Virus record (IMG/VR): IMGVR_UViG_3300030103_001972
Span: 1-49,687 of that record
Strand: one strand, 5' to 3'
DNA length: 49,687 nucleotides
DNA from: a virus
The position numbers and the translations under genes were made by a program. Each line of letters begins with the position of its first letter. Position 1 is the stretch's first letter. The notes below the pieces were generated by a model. It saw only the letters and a list, made by a program, of their open reading frames with translations. It had not been told where the DNA came from and made no database searches. Positions 16,497 through 26,285 of this stretch are shown one piece after another.

Positions 16497-17330
16497 ATGG
16501 CAAAGAAAAAAGAAACAACTAAGGTTGAAGAGCCTGTAGTTGAAGAAACAGTGGTTGTAAAAGAACAACCTAAGGTTGAAGCTCCTAAAATAAAAGCTAA
16601 ACCAAAAGACACATGGGAAGTAAAAGATAGAATTTATTATTTAAAAGGTAGTAAAAAACCTTTAAGTAGAACAGTTAGATCTTCTAATATATATTGGTTT
16701 GATAATGAAAAGGGTTATGAAAGAGAGTTGAAATACTGCGAGAATCAAAGAACGGTTTTTGTTGATGAAATGAAAGGTGATCAAAGATTAGCTCATATAG
16801 TTTTTAGAGGCGGAACGCTTATGGTTCCTAAAGAAAAAACAGTATTGCAAAAGCTTTTATCAATATATCACCCAATGTTAAATAAAGTATATACTGAGTA
16901 CAAACCTATTAAATTAGCTGAAATTCAAATAGATCAACTTGAAATGGAAGCTGATGCGATATTAATGGCTAGAGAAATAGATATTGATTTAGCTGAAGCT
17001 ATCATGAGAGTAGAGAAAGGATCTGAAGTATCTAAGATGAGTTCTAAAGAACTTAAAAGAGATTTGTTACTATTCGCTAGAAACAATCCTAGTTTGTTCT
17101 TAGAGTTAGCGGCTGATGACAATGTACAGCTTAGAAACTTTGGTATTAAAGCTGTTGAAGCTGGAATAATAAGATTATCATCAGATCAAAGACATTTTAC
17201 TTGGGTATCTAATGATAGAAAGATAATGACAATTCCTTTTGACGAGCATCCGTACTCTGCGTTAGCAGCTTGGTTTAAGACCGACGAAGGTATGGAGATA
17301 TATACGAATATAGAAAAAAGATTATCATAA
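16497..17330 (+). CDS. Hypothetical head-region protein, 277 aa
   Basis: A soluble 277-residue protein. The first 45 residues are Lys/Glu/Val/Pro-rich and probably disordered (KVEEPVVEETVVVKEQPKV). Next comes a compact domain (KDTWEVKDRIYYLKG...LSRTVRSSNIYWFD), then a helical region (about 135-215) and a small C-terminal domain (ADDNVQLRNFGIKAVEAGII...SDQRHFTWVSNDRKIM) that looks winged-helix-like. It lies between two terminators, so it may have its own transcript. Function unknown; placement after the capsid suggests a head completion or head-associated role. Confidence 0.7.
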   Translation: MAKKKETTKVEEPVVEETVVVKEQPKVEAPKIKAKPKDTWEVKDRIYYLKGSKKPLSRTVRSSNIYWFDNEKGYERELKYCENQRTVFVDEMKGDQRLAHIVFRGGTLMVPKEKTVLQKLLSIYHPMLNKVYTEYKPIKLAEIQIDQLEMEADAILMAREIDIDLAEAIMRVEKGSEVSKMSSKELKRDLLLFARNNPSLFLELAADDNVQLRNFGIKAVEAGIIRLSSDQRHFTWVSNDRKIMTIPFDEHPYSALAAWFKTDEGMEIYTNIEKRLS

Positions 17331-17350
17331 TATCTTTTTACTTAATATTA

Positions 17351-17382
17351 ATAGCCACTCATTACGGGTGGCTATTTTTATT
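17351..17382 (+). terminator. Intrinsic terminator
   Basis: ATAGCCAC (17351-17358) pairs with GTGGCTAT (17368-17375), extendable inward by TC/GG pairs around an ATTAC loop, followed by TTTTATTT. It lies 20 bases after the stop of the 277-residue gene and 25 bases before the candidate promoter motif at 17408. Confidence 0.85.
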
Positions 17383-17407
17383 TAGGTGCTAACCTTTCAC
17401 TTTATTA

Positions 17408-17427
17408 TGTAACTATAATATAGTATA
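17408..17427 (+). promoter_or_regulatory. Candidate phage promoter motif, copy 3
   Basis: TGTAACTATAATATAGTATA lies between a terminator and the next small gene, whose ATG is at 17440. Over the first 18 bases it differs from the copy at 29659 at one position. The terminator-then-motif arrangement supports a promoter. The sequence includes TATAAT, so a sigma70-like -10 is an alternative reading. Confidence 0.55.
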
Positions 17428-17439
17428 AAATATAATGTT

Positions 17440-17601
17440 ATGAGTAAATCAAAAGGTTTAGGAGATACTGTAGAAAAATTTACCACGGCGACAGGAATTA
17501 AAAGTTTAACTAAGCTAGCTATGAAGGCTACAGGGTTTAAAGATTGCGGATGTGATAAGCGTAAAAAATGGCTTAATAAACAGTTTCCCTATTATAAATA
17601 A
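17440..17601 (+). CDS. Small Cys-motif protein, 53 aa
   Basis: ATG at 17440 opens a 53-residue basic protein. Its N-terminal half (KGLGDTVEKFTTATGIKSLT) is helical, and the C-terminal half carries CGC (DCGCDKRKKWLNKQFPYYK). It has two Cys separated by one residue, so metal binding would need dimerisation or extra ligands. Short proteins of the form GxGDTxxKxTxxTGI...DCGCxKR are, from memory, common in marine phage tail regions. It sits 12 bases after the promoter motif and 6 bases before the connector-type gene. Function unknown. Confidence 0.65.
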   Translation: MSKSKGLGDTVEKFTTATGIKSLTKLAMKATGFKDCGCDKRKKWLNKQFPYYK

Positions 17602-17607
17602 AAAATT

Positions 17608-18363
17608 ATGGCAGTAGTAATAGATAATGTATATCAAAAGGTTTTAGCAATATGTAATAAAGAGCAGAGAGGTTATGTAACCCCTCAAGAGTTTAACTTG
17701 TTTGCTGATAAAGCTCAAAATGAAATATTTAGTAATTATTTTCACTCTATAAAAACAGCTGAAATTAAACCTAAAAATCAAATGTTATACTCTGACGAAG
17801 TAGAACTAGCCGAAAAAAAATTACATCCATTTTACACTACATCAATTGTAAACACATCTAATTCCTCTTTAGCTATACCTACAAATATATATGACTTGGT
17901 AAGTATACAGGCAGTAAGTTCTGCTAGAGGCAGTCTTAATAAATTAACTCAATTAAATAAAAGTGAAGTAGAGTATACAGAAAATAATCCTTTAACTAAG
18001 GCATCTTTAAATAGATCTGTTTTTGTTAGAGAGACATTTAGCAACGTAACTTTATTTCCAGCTCCGTCTACAGCAACTTATAATGTTGATACTTCCAATC
18101 CGCTTGATGGCGTACTAGATGCAGAAAGCTTTAGGGTTAATTTTTACAGAGCACCTATCACTCCTAATTGGGCTTACGTTGTAACTGGAGAAAAAGCCTT
18201 ATGGAACTCAAGCGCTTCTACTAATTTTGAGCTACATGAAAGCGAAGAAGAAAATCTAGTATCAAGAATATTAATGCTAGCTGGTGTTTCTATACAAAAA
18301 CCAGATATACAACAAGCTGGTGTAACAGATATTAACATGGCAAGACAACAACAAAATAGCTAA
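17608..18363 (+). CDS. Probable head-tail connector protein 1
   Basis: A 251-residue protein placed after the capsid region and before the muzzle-like gene. The N-terminal 50 residues are helical (VYQKVLAICNKEQRGYVTPQEFNLFADKAQNEIF), a strand-rich middle includes SLAIPTNIYDLVSIQAV, and the C-terminal helix follows LHESEEENLVSRILMLAGV. A helix, strand body, helix layout of this size is usual for adaptor or ring proteins attached to the portal in podoviruses. This is inference from position and size; no family was matched directly. Confidence 0.6.
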   Translation: MAVVIDNVYQKVLAICNKEQRGYVTPQEFNLFADKAQNEIFSNYFHSIKTAEIKPKNQMLYSDEVELAEKKLHPFYTTSIVNTSNSSLAIPTNIYDLVSIQAVSSARGSLNKLTQLNKSEVEYTENNPLTKASLNRSVFVRETFSNVTLFPAPSTATYNVDTSNPLDGVLDAESFRVNFYRAPITPNWAYVVTGEKALWNSSASTNFELHESEEENLVSRILMLAGVSIQKPDIQQAGVTDINMARQQQNS

Positions 18364-18365
18364 AT

Positions 18366-19667
18366 ATGGGACTATTATCGCAAACTCAAAATCAATATTA
18401 TAATTCTAATAACTCTGGTAACTACGGAGATTATCAATTTACAACATTAGAAAATATTATAAACGCGTTTATGTTTATATATGTTGGTGAAGGTAAAATT
18501 ATAAGTAAAATAAATAGAACAGATGTACAGTTTCACGCTATGCGAGCTGTGCAAGAATTATCTTATGATGTACTAAAGTCTTTTAAATCTCAAGAGCTAG
18601 AGGTTCCTAATACATTGTCTATGGTGCTCCCTCAGGACTATGTTAATTATGTAAAGCTAGCTAGAGTAGGTAGTGACGGTTTAGAATATCCATTATACCC
18701 AGCTAGAACAACATCTGATCCGTTTGCTATAACACAAAACGCAGACGGCACTTATGATTTTGGTCAACAAAAAAGAGTTGTAACAGTTACGTTCTCAGGT
18801 GTGACAGGTAACTTTAGCACATTAAGTGGCGAGTATTTAACTTTAGGCTATAAAACAGCTCAAGCAACGCAGGGCTTTGTTAGTTTTAGGTTTCACTCTA
18901 GTGATTATAACACTTATGATAATCCTACGGGTGAAGGTCCTGTATTTGGTATTGACACTGAAAATACAGATACAGAAACTACTGCCGCTACTAAGTTAAT
19001 GAATGCTATAAACGATTTTGGTCAACACACTGTTGTTCAAAGTGGAGGTGTTTTAACTATAACTTATAACGAGGATATGCCTAATATATCCTCAGTAAAT
19101 TCAACAGAAAACACTTATCAGTCTAATGGTGTTCAATCTACAAGTAACTTTGATTTAGACTTAATTAATGCTGGCACAGCTGCTGGTGATAATATAGTTG
19201 AGCAAGTTCCAAGTAATACATCTGAAAATTTTGAAGATCAAACTCCAGCTAACTACCAAATGTATGATATAAATTATACAACTGATGTAGAAATATCTAC
19301 GCAAGGAAGAAGATATGGATTAGAACCTGAAAACGCTCAAATAAACGGTAGTTATTTTATTGACAATTTAAGAGGGCTTATAAAGTTTAGCTCATCTTTA
19401 GCTGGCGAAACAGTAACTCTTCACTACGTTAGTGATGGCTTGGGTACTGATTCAGAGATGGTGGTGCATAAATTTTGTGAAGAAGCTTGTTATAAGCACA
19501 TAGCGTACGGTGTATTATCTACAAGATCTAACATACCAGAATACTTAGTTCAAAGATATAAAAAAGAAAGATTTGCTGAAACTAGAAAAGCAAAAATTAG
19601 ATTATCAAATATAAAACTAGAAGAATTTACGCAGGTCCTAAGAGGCATGAGTAAACAAATAAAATAA
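18366..19667 (+). CDS. Probable head-tail connector protein 2
   Basis: A 433-residue protein. The N-terminal helical part (residues 25-75, INAFMFIYVGEGKIISKINR...HAMRAVQELSYDVLKSF) and the C-terminal helical part (about 360-430, HKFCEEACYKHIAYGVLSTR...KERFAETRKAKIRLSN) appear to form one connector domain. Between them is a large strand-rich insertion (about 130-290, Gly/Thr/Asn-rich), probably an Ig-like domain facing outward. Phage adaptor or stopper proteins often have such decorations. Placed directly before the muzzle-like gene with a four-base gap. Confidence 0.6.
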   Translation: MGLLSQTQNQYYNSNNSGNYGDYQFTTLENIINAFMFIYVGEGKIISKINRTDVQFHAMRAVQELSYDVLKSFKSQELEVPNTLSMVLPQDYVNYVKLARVGSDGLEYPLYPARTTSDPFAITQNADGTYDFGQQKRVVTVTFSGVTGNFSTLSGEYLTLGYKTAQATQGFVSFRFHSSDYNTYDNPTGEGPVFGIDTENTDTETTAATKLMNAINDFGQHTVVQSGGVLTITYNEDMPNISSVNSTENTYQSNGVQSTSNFDLDLINAGTAAGDNIVEQVPSNTSENFEDQTPANYQMYDINYTTDVEISTQGRRYGLEPENAQINGSYFIDNLRGLIKFSSSLAGETVTLHYVSDGLGTDSEMVVHKFCEEACYKHIAYGVLSTRSNIPEYLVQRYKKERFAETRKAKIRLSNIKLEEFTQVLRGMSKQIK

Positions 19668-19671
19668 AATT

Positions 19672-22600
19672 ATGGGAGAAATTAAGCATAGTTTTACGGC
19701 TGGTAGAATGAACAAAGACAACGATGAAAGACTCGTTCAAAATGGTGAATATAGAGATGCTAGCAACGTACAAATAAGAACTACAGATGGCGGAGGTGAC
19801 GGTGTTGGAGAGGCTGGTACTGTCCAAAACTTACAGGGTAATATATCTACAGGTTTTGCTACCGGTAATATATTAAGTTCTAAGTTTGCTGACACAAGCT
19901 TTACTTGCGTTGGTTCTATTCCTTACGAAAAAATAGATAGTATATATTTCTTTTTTACATCAGGCGGTTACAATCTTCAGCAAATTCAAAGCACTACAAC
20001 AGAAATATTTGCAATAGATACTATAGTAGAGCACAATGCTAGAACAGACGAAACTACACCAGTCGTTGTTGATCACTGGGCTTATATAACTCCGCTAGTG
20101 GTAAATTCTACTGACATGGTTTTTACTAATCCTAATACTCCAGCTAACAATACTGATATTATTTCTATAAATACTAACGGCACTACATTTGCTAGTAATG
20201 TTAGAGAAAACATGGTTATTAGTTTTTATAATCCTAATAATCTATTAGACTCTCCTTCCGTAAAAATTAAAAAAATAGCTGGCGACGTTATACACTTTTA
20301 CGATTCTATAAATTTAGCTGACTGGTCTAATTATACTAAGGTTGTATGTAGACATGATAGGATGCTTCAATTTAAATCTGATAACTTAATAAATTCTATA
20401 AACGTAATAGATAATTTACTTTTTTGGACTGATAATGTAAACGAACCTAAGAAAATAAACATTGATAGATGCAAGAAAGGGACGAGCGCTACCGGAGATC
20501 AACACACGCAGTTGTTTATAGATTTTGCAAATGGCGATACTGTGTTAGCTTCATCAGCTGAAAGTGAAAGTTACGTTAACAACGATTTACTACTTGAGCA
20601 TATAACGGTTATAAGAAAAGCCCCCAAGACCCCTCCAACCGTCCATGTGCAAGCATTTAATGTAGACGAAAAAGATTTTGAACTTACAGATTACTTAATA
20701 TCTGATAATGTTGGTTGGATAACAGATGGGCAACCTACGGAAGGCCAGATATTCAACATTGGTTATAATGGTGGGGCTGAAGCTGGATTAGCGTCGCCAC
20801 CTTTAGAAGAAACTTCTTTCACTGTAGGCGACACCTTGGTAGTAGAGCAAATAAATGAAGACATTGGTTTTGTGCCTGTAAAATTTAAAGTTGAGTTTTT
20901 AGGCTATTGTGCTATAGGTAGCAATACAATAGTAGACGAGCCTACGTCTAAAATAAAAGTAAAAATACTAACGCTGCCAGATTCTGAAATAACAAATGAA
21001 TTTACTGACTGGAAGTTTAGTCTGCACTCACAAGATCTTGATCCTAAATTTGAGTTAAAGTTTGTTAGGTTTGGTTATAGATATAAATATACAGATGGCG
21101 AATACTCTGCTTTTTCTCCTTTTTCTGAAATAGCTTTCGACCCTGGCGCTTTTGACTATGATCCAGTAAAAGGATATAATTTAGGTATGGTAAACACTAT
21201 ACATAAATTAATAATAAAAGATTTTATACCTTATTATACTGACAAGCCAGTAGACATAACTGAAGTAGATATATTATATAAACCCACTGACTCAGCTAAT
21301 GTTTACGTAGTTAAAACTATAAGAAAAAATGTAGATGGTGAGTGGATTTTATTTACACCCCCAACAAATGGGACTAATCAGTTTTTATCCACACAGCCTT
21401 CTTTAGAAACTGGAGCGCTGGAAATTAAAAGTGAAATGATACACAAGGTTGTACCTAGTAATCAATTACTAAGAACTTTTGATAATGTCCCTAGAAAAGC
21501 TTTAGCTCAAGAAATAACTGGTAGTAGAATACTATATGGTCACTTTACGCAAGGTTTCGATATAGACCCTATAAGCTTGACTCAAAGTATTGTTAGCGAG
21601 CAGGTGTTTACGCAGCCTAAAAGATCTGTAAAAACAATAAGAGATTACACTGTAGGTATGGTGTTAGGTGATAGGTACGGCAGAGAAACGCCTGTTGTTG
21701 TTTCTAATAAATTTACAGATGTGTCTACAGATACTGATGATCTGTACCAAGCAGAAACAAACATTGTTAACGTTCCAAAAGAGTTGTGCGAGTTTTCTAA
21801 CAAACTTTTAGTTCAACAACAATGGAATTTACCAGGGATCCCTGCGTCTACACCAGATGGCATGCCTTGGTTAGATTATGTTAAATACTACGTTAAAGAA
21901 ACTAGTAATGAATACTATAATTTAGTTTTAGACAGGTGGTATTTTGCTAGAGAAGAAAATAATATATGGCTTTCGTTTCCTTCAGCTGATAGAAACAAAG
22001 TTGATCTTGAAACGTATCTGTATCTTAAAAAAGAACATGGATCAGGCGAAGCTGTGCTTGAAAGAGCTAGGTATAAAATAATAGATATAGTAAATGAAGC
22101 ACCTGACTTTATAAAAACAGATCATCGTATAATGGGTATGGCTGAGATCACAACACCAGGTGACTCACCACCAAACGCGTATGTTATGTCTGGTGGCGGT
22201 GATGCAAACACGGGTGACCCTAATTTATTAACGGATTTAAGTATTCACGAGGTGCAAATTAAGGAAGGTAATTTTGATAACTTCTTAGATGCTTATGGTG
22301 AAAACATGAGAGGTACGCTGTTGGCTAGGATTGTAGGTAGAACTGAAAACGCGCAGGGTATCGTAATGGAACAGTTAACCTCAGGTGATTTTAAAAAAGT
22401 AACACATCACTATATGTCTGATTATGGTAATGGCCAAGCTGTTATCGCTTTTAAAAAATCATTTGGTGATTCTGCTAATATGCGCGATAGGTTTAATGCG
22501 CTTGGTTACACTATAGCTGATGGCACGCATGATCTTAAATACTACATGGAATTTAAAGAAGAGGTTGTAGAAAATAGACCAGAGTTTGATGGTAGATTTT

Positions 22601-25600
22601 TTGTATTAGTAGAAAAAGATTTTACGATAGAACAAAAAGTAGCAGCGCTAACAACGGCTAGCACTAACTATATTGAAGTTGATACTTTTACAATATCATA
22701 CGTAGACAGTCAACAATTTAATCCAGCACAGTCTGGACCTTATTCTTATTTAGGAAGTGGTAATGATGCTTATGCTAGTAATGGTGGCGTTTATAATGGA
22801 ATCGATGTTGGTGATGTTACAGTAACTGATGATACTGGTAATCCAAATGAATGGTGGGGTTGGGGTAGGTTTAGGAATGACGCTCAAGTCTTTTATAATA
22901 ATGAGTTTTCTGAAACTATTAATGTAGGTCAAGATAGTTCTCTTGCTCATTTGTTTGCAATGGGGTGTGGAAGCTTTATGTTTGTAGATACTCTTGGTAC
23001 TGGTGGTGGTACAGTTGGTCAGTTTGGTAGCAACGGATATTTAGGTAGAACTTGTAACTTTGCTGAAATTACGTTGACGTACTGGCAACAATTTAGATAT
23101 TGGCACACGGGTGATGATAGCGAGAACTATGGAAATACAAACGACTTGGGTATCGCTAATACAACTTTAGTATTTTTAGACGGAGCTAGAGCGCATAGAT
23201 TTGATTTAGAGGAATTTGGACCTAGCATGGGCTCTTTAAGCGAAGGTGATTTAAATGGCGTACAATTTCAAAATGGAGGTTCTTCAAGTGACTTTGCTGT
23301 CAACGATAAAAGAGATTATCCGACTGTGGCACCTAGTATATACAACTACAAGCCAACAGCATTAGACGCTGGTAACGCTTCTATTGGTATGGGTAGAATG
23401 ATCATAAGTCAACAGTGGCCGGGTAATAATCCTCCAGGAATGCAATTTCAACTAGAAGGCGGTTCTGTATGGACACACTTTTCTACGCCTGGTACTAGAT
23501 TTAAGTTTGTTGATGATAACACCGACACATCAGATTCTGATTTTCCAGATGGCAAGCCTTATATATATGAAGTTATAGATAGAGATGTCGCTGACCCAAG
23601 TATACAGTTAGCTCCGCAAAGGCATAGGCATGTAAAGAATTATGCTGTAATAGGACCGAGTGGAGTGTTAACTGGAGAGTTTTCTGGATTCCCAGTTTGG
23701 AAAAGCGCTACTATACATGCTACAAAAACAATTTTCAATAACTCAGGAAGTTTGATGGTTGGCTCTGATGGCAGTAGTTCAAGTTTTGGTGGGCAAAATA
23801 ATCTAAGGGCTGACGCGAGTGGTAACATACTACCTGATTGCTGGTCTGGCCTTAATCCCCTTGTTTGTTTTCCAAATGCTGCTGATGATGGCACTACGAT
23901 TGTTAATATAGGTGTTTATAAAAATGTTGATAGTGATGATTTAAGCAATGAATCACACAGACAGTTGAGGAACTGCAAAGACTGTGAGTCTAGTGGCGGC
24001 GCTTCTGGTGGATATTTTGGAAGTGCTCCTTCATCACAGTTTTGTGAAAGAAGTAGTCTTAGATTTGAGTTTAGAAGATTAGATGAAAATGGAGAATTAA
24101 CTAACACCGGCGTTATACCAGAAGAGTTTGATCCAAGAGGTTGGGCAAAGCACGATGGGACAGCTGGAGGAATAAAAATAGCTATATTACAAAAAACAAT
24201 TAGTGCGGATGGTTCAGAACCTATAGAAATAGAATCTGATAGAGCCGTGTGGGAAACTGAACCTAAAGAAGACGTAGGGTTAGACTTATATTATGAGGCG
24301 TCTCACGCATTGCCGGTTAGACTATCTATGGGTAATACTCTTGCTTTTGCTCCATTAAAATCTGTAATAACATCTGAATATAATACTGTATCAGGAAATA
24401 ATGTTGACAACTTGTTAACAAATATGGATGGCGATAATTTTGAAAAAGTTATTGTTGGAGGCGTAGAATACACAGAAAACAAGTCGTTAATAAAACCTAT
24501 TTCTGTAGACGGTGATGGTAACGAAGCCCTTATGAATCAAATAGGTATTGGTGATAATATAATGTTTACGCATACTAGTGGCCTGCAAACTAAAAGTAAA
24601 GTTCTAGGATATTACTCCGCTCCAACGAGTAACAATTACACACTGCTTCCTACTACTAGCTTTACAGCAACTATAACTTTAGACCCTGGTACTATAACAG
24701 GCGTAGAAACTCAAGGTACCGTAACAATATCTAACTATCAAGCTGGCTTTAGTGAAAGTGATTTAGTAACAGGTGCTCATATTCAAGCAGCGCCTGGCAA
24801 TACTGGGCCTAATGTTCCAGGTAATGTTTTTATTAAATACTTTCCAGGTGTTAATATACAACTATCTAATACTATAGGCTGGTTGGTTACTGAAAATGAT
24901 GATGGTACTTTTGATTTTAGTAACAACACAATAGATGTAATTATAACTTTACCAGGAGATTATTTATGGATAGACTCAGATGTTTGGAAATACCCTGTTA
25001 AACTTGGTTGGCATAATTGTTATTCATTTGGTAACGGTGTAGAATCAGATAGAATAAGAGATGATTTTAATGCCCCTACTATAGACAATGGAGTGATTGT
25101 ATCTACTACCGTAGACCAAGTTAAAGAAGAAAATAGATCTAGTAGTTTAATATTTTCAGGATTATATAACTCAACATCATCTGTTAATGATCTTAACGAG
25201 TTTAATATGGGTGAAAAAATTATTAAAGATTTAAACCCAGAATACGGATCTATACAAGCTTTAAAAACTAGAGACTCAGATGTTGTAGCTTTTTGTGAAG
25301 ATAGAATATTAAAAGTATTGGCTAACAAAGATGCTGTTTTTTCAGCTGATAACGATCCTAGATTAGTTGCTACTGATAGAGTGTTAGGTCAAGTTTCTAC
25401 ATTTAGAGGTGATTACGGTATATCAAAAAATCCAGAATCTTTAGCTAGCGATCAATATAGATTATATTTTACTGACACTCAAAGGGGCGCTGTACTAAGA
25501 TTATCTATGGACGGATTAACTCCTATATCTAACGTTGGCATGAAGACTTGGTTTAGAGAAAACTTAAATCCAAATAGTAGGCTTCTAGGAACATTCGATA

Positions 25601-26283
25601 AAGTAAATGGAGAATATAACTTAACATTAACACCCGCTACAAGCAATGGGCCTACGGTTTCTTTTAATGAAGCATCAAAAGGCTGGGTTAGCTTTAAGTC
25701 TTTTTCTCCAGACGAAGGCCAGTCTGTTTCCGGAAAATATGTTACCGTAAAACACGGAACATTGTACACCCATTACTTCGATACTTTTGATAGTACCGGT
25801 GAAGTTAATAACAGAAATTTATTTTATGGCGCAGAGACTTTGGAAAATAGTGCTCACTCAACTTTAACAGTTATGTTTAATGACGCACCTGGAACGGTTA
25901 AGTCTTTTAAAGCTATAAACTATGAAGGCTCTCAAGCTAGAATAGATCAGTATATTTCTGTTAGTGATTCTAGTTATCAAAATGATTATTATAATATATT
26001 TGAAGACAAACATGGCTGGTGGGTTAGTTCAATAGAAACTGATTTAGAAAAAGGTGAGGTTCAATGGTTTGTAGATAAAGAAAACAAATGGTTCAACAAA
26101 ATATGTGGCACGGAAGGAAATGTTGACACTAGTCAATTTACAGTTCAAGGTTTAGGGTTTGCGTCTTCTGTAGTTATACCAGATACAGATTCAGGTGATG
26201 GTAGCGATGATAGCGGAGGAGACGATCCAATACAAGTTGACCCACAACCTGTGACGTTTAAAATTAAAAACAACGATGATTAA
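19672..26283 (+). CDS. Giant muzzle/stabilisation-type tail protein, 2203 aa
   Basis: A 2203-residue beta-rich protein. The first 60 residues (HSFTAGRMNKDNDERLVQNG...EYRDASNVQI...GTVQN) match the opening of tail stabilisation or muzzle proteins in P22 gp10/T7 gp12-like and crAss-like systems. A C-terminal segment (about 1835-1960, EYGSIQALKTRDSDVVAFCE...LYFTDTQRGAVLRLS) reads like matching propeller blades. Between them lie over a thousand residues of strand-rich domains, including a Cys-rich patch (NCKDCESSGGASGG) near 1430. It probably forms the tail nozzle with outward receptor-binding or hydrolytic domains. No catalytic triad was identified. Confidence 0.72.
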   Translation: MGEIKHSFTAGRMNKDNDERLVQNGEYRDASNVQIRTTDGGGDGVGEAGTVQNLQGNISTGFATGNILSSKFADTSFTCVGSIPYEKIDSIYFFFTSGGYNLQQIQSTTTEIFAIDTIVEHNARTDETTPVVVDHWAYITPLVVNSTDMVFTNPNTPANNTDIISINTNGTTFASNVRENMVISFYNPNNLLDSPSVKIKKIAGDVIHFYDSINLADWSNYTKVVCRHDRMLQFKSDNLINSINVIDNLLFWTDNVNEPKKINIDRCKKGTSATGDQHTQLFIDFANGDTVLASSAESESYVNNDLLLEHITVIRKAPKTPPTVHVQAFNVDEKDFELTDYLISDNVGWITDGQPTEGQIFNIGYNGGAEAGLASPPLEETSFTVGDTLVVEQINEDIGFVPVKFKVEFLGYCAIGSNTIVDEPTSKIKVKILTLPDSEITNEFTDWKFSLHSQDLDPKFELKFVRFGYRYKYTDGEYSAFSPFSEIAFDPGAFDYDPVKGYNLGMVNTIHKLIIKDFIPYYTDKPVDITEVDILYKPTDSANVYVVKTIRKNVDGEWILFTPPTNGTNQFLSTQPSLETGALEIKSEMIHKVVPSNQLLRTFDNVPRKALAQEITGSRILYGHFTQGFDIDPISLTQSIVSEQVFTQPKRSVKTIRDYTVGMVLGDRYGRETPVVVSNKFTDVSTDTDDLYQAETNIVNVPKELCEFSNKLLVQQQWNLPGIPASTPDGMPWLDYVKYYVKETSNEYYNLVLDRWYFAREENNIWLSFPSADRNKVDLETYLYLKKEHGSGEAVLERARYKIIDIVNEAPDFIKTDHRIMGMAEITTPGDSPPNAYVMSGGGDANTGDPNLLTDLSIHEVQIKEGNFDNFLDAYGENMRGTLLARIVGRTENAQGIVMEQLTSGDFKKVTHHYMSDYGNGQAVIAFKKSFGDSANMRDRFNALGYTIADGTHDLKYYMEFKEEVVENRPEFDGRFFVLVEKDFTIEQKVAALTTASTNYIEVDTFTISYVDSQQFNPAQSGPYSYLGSGNDAYASNGGVYNGIDVGDVTVTDDTGNPNEWWGWGRFRNDAQVFYNNEFSETINVGQDSSLAHLFAMGCGSFMFVDTLGTGGGTVGQFGSNGYLGRTCNFAEITLTYWQQFRYWHTGDDSENYGNTNDLGIANTTLVFLDGARAHRFDLEEFGPSMGSLSEGDLNGVQFQNGGSSSDFAVNDKRDYPTVAPSIYNYKPTALDAGNASIGMGRMIISQQWPGNNPPGMQFQLEGGSVWTHFSTPGTRFKFVDDNTDTSDSDFPDGKPYIYEVIDRDVADPSIQLAPQRHRHVKNYAVIGPSGVLTGEFSGFPVWKSATIHATKTIFNNSGSLMVGSDGSSSSFGGQNNLRADASGNILPDCWSGLNPLVCFPNAADDGTTIVNIGVYKNVDSDDLSNESHRQLRNCKDCESSGGASGGYFGSAPSSQFCERSSLRFEFRRLDENGELTNTGVIPEEFDPRGWAKHDGTAGGIKIAILQKTISADGSEPIEIESDRAVWETEPKEDVGLDLYYEASHALPVRLSMGNTLAFAPLKSVITSEYNTVSGNNVDNLLTNMDGDNFEKVIVGGVEYTENKSLIKPISVDGDGNEALMNQIGIGDNIMFTHTSGLQTKSKVLGYYSAPTSNNYTLLPTTSFTATITLDPGTITGVETQGTVTISNYQAGFSESDLVTGAHIQAAPGNTGPNVPGNVFIKYFPGVNIQLSNTIGWLVTENDDGTFDFSNNTIDVIITLPGDYLWIDSDVWKYPVKLGWHNCYSFGNGVESDRIRDDFNAPTIDNGVIVSTTVDQVKEENRSSSLIFSGLYNSTSSVNDLNEFNMGEKIIKDLNPEYGSIQALKTRDSDVVAFCEDRILKVLANKDAVFSADNDPRLVATDRVLGQVSTFRGDYGISKNPESLASDQYRLYFTDTQRGAVLRLSMDGLTPISNVGMKTWFRENLNPNSRLLGTFDKVNGEYNLTLTPATSNGPTVSFNEASKGWVSFKSFSPDEGQSVSGKYVTVKHGTLYTHYFDTFDSTGEVNNRNLFYGAETLENSAHSTLTVMFNDAPGTVKSFKAINYEGSQARIDQYISVSDSSYQNDYYNIFEDKHGWWVSSIETDLEKGEVQWFVDKENKWFNKICGTEGNVDTSQFTVQGLGFASSVVIPDTDSGDGSDDSGGDDPIQVDPQPVTFKIKNNDD

Positions 26284-26285
26284 TT

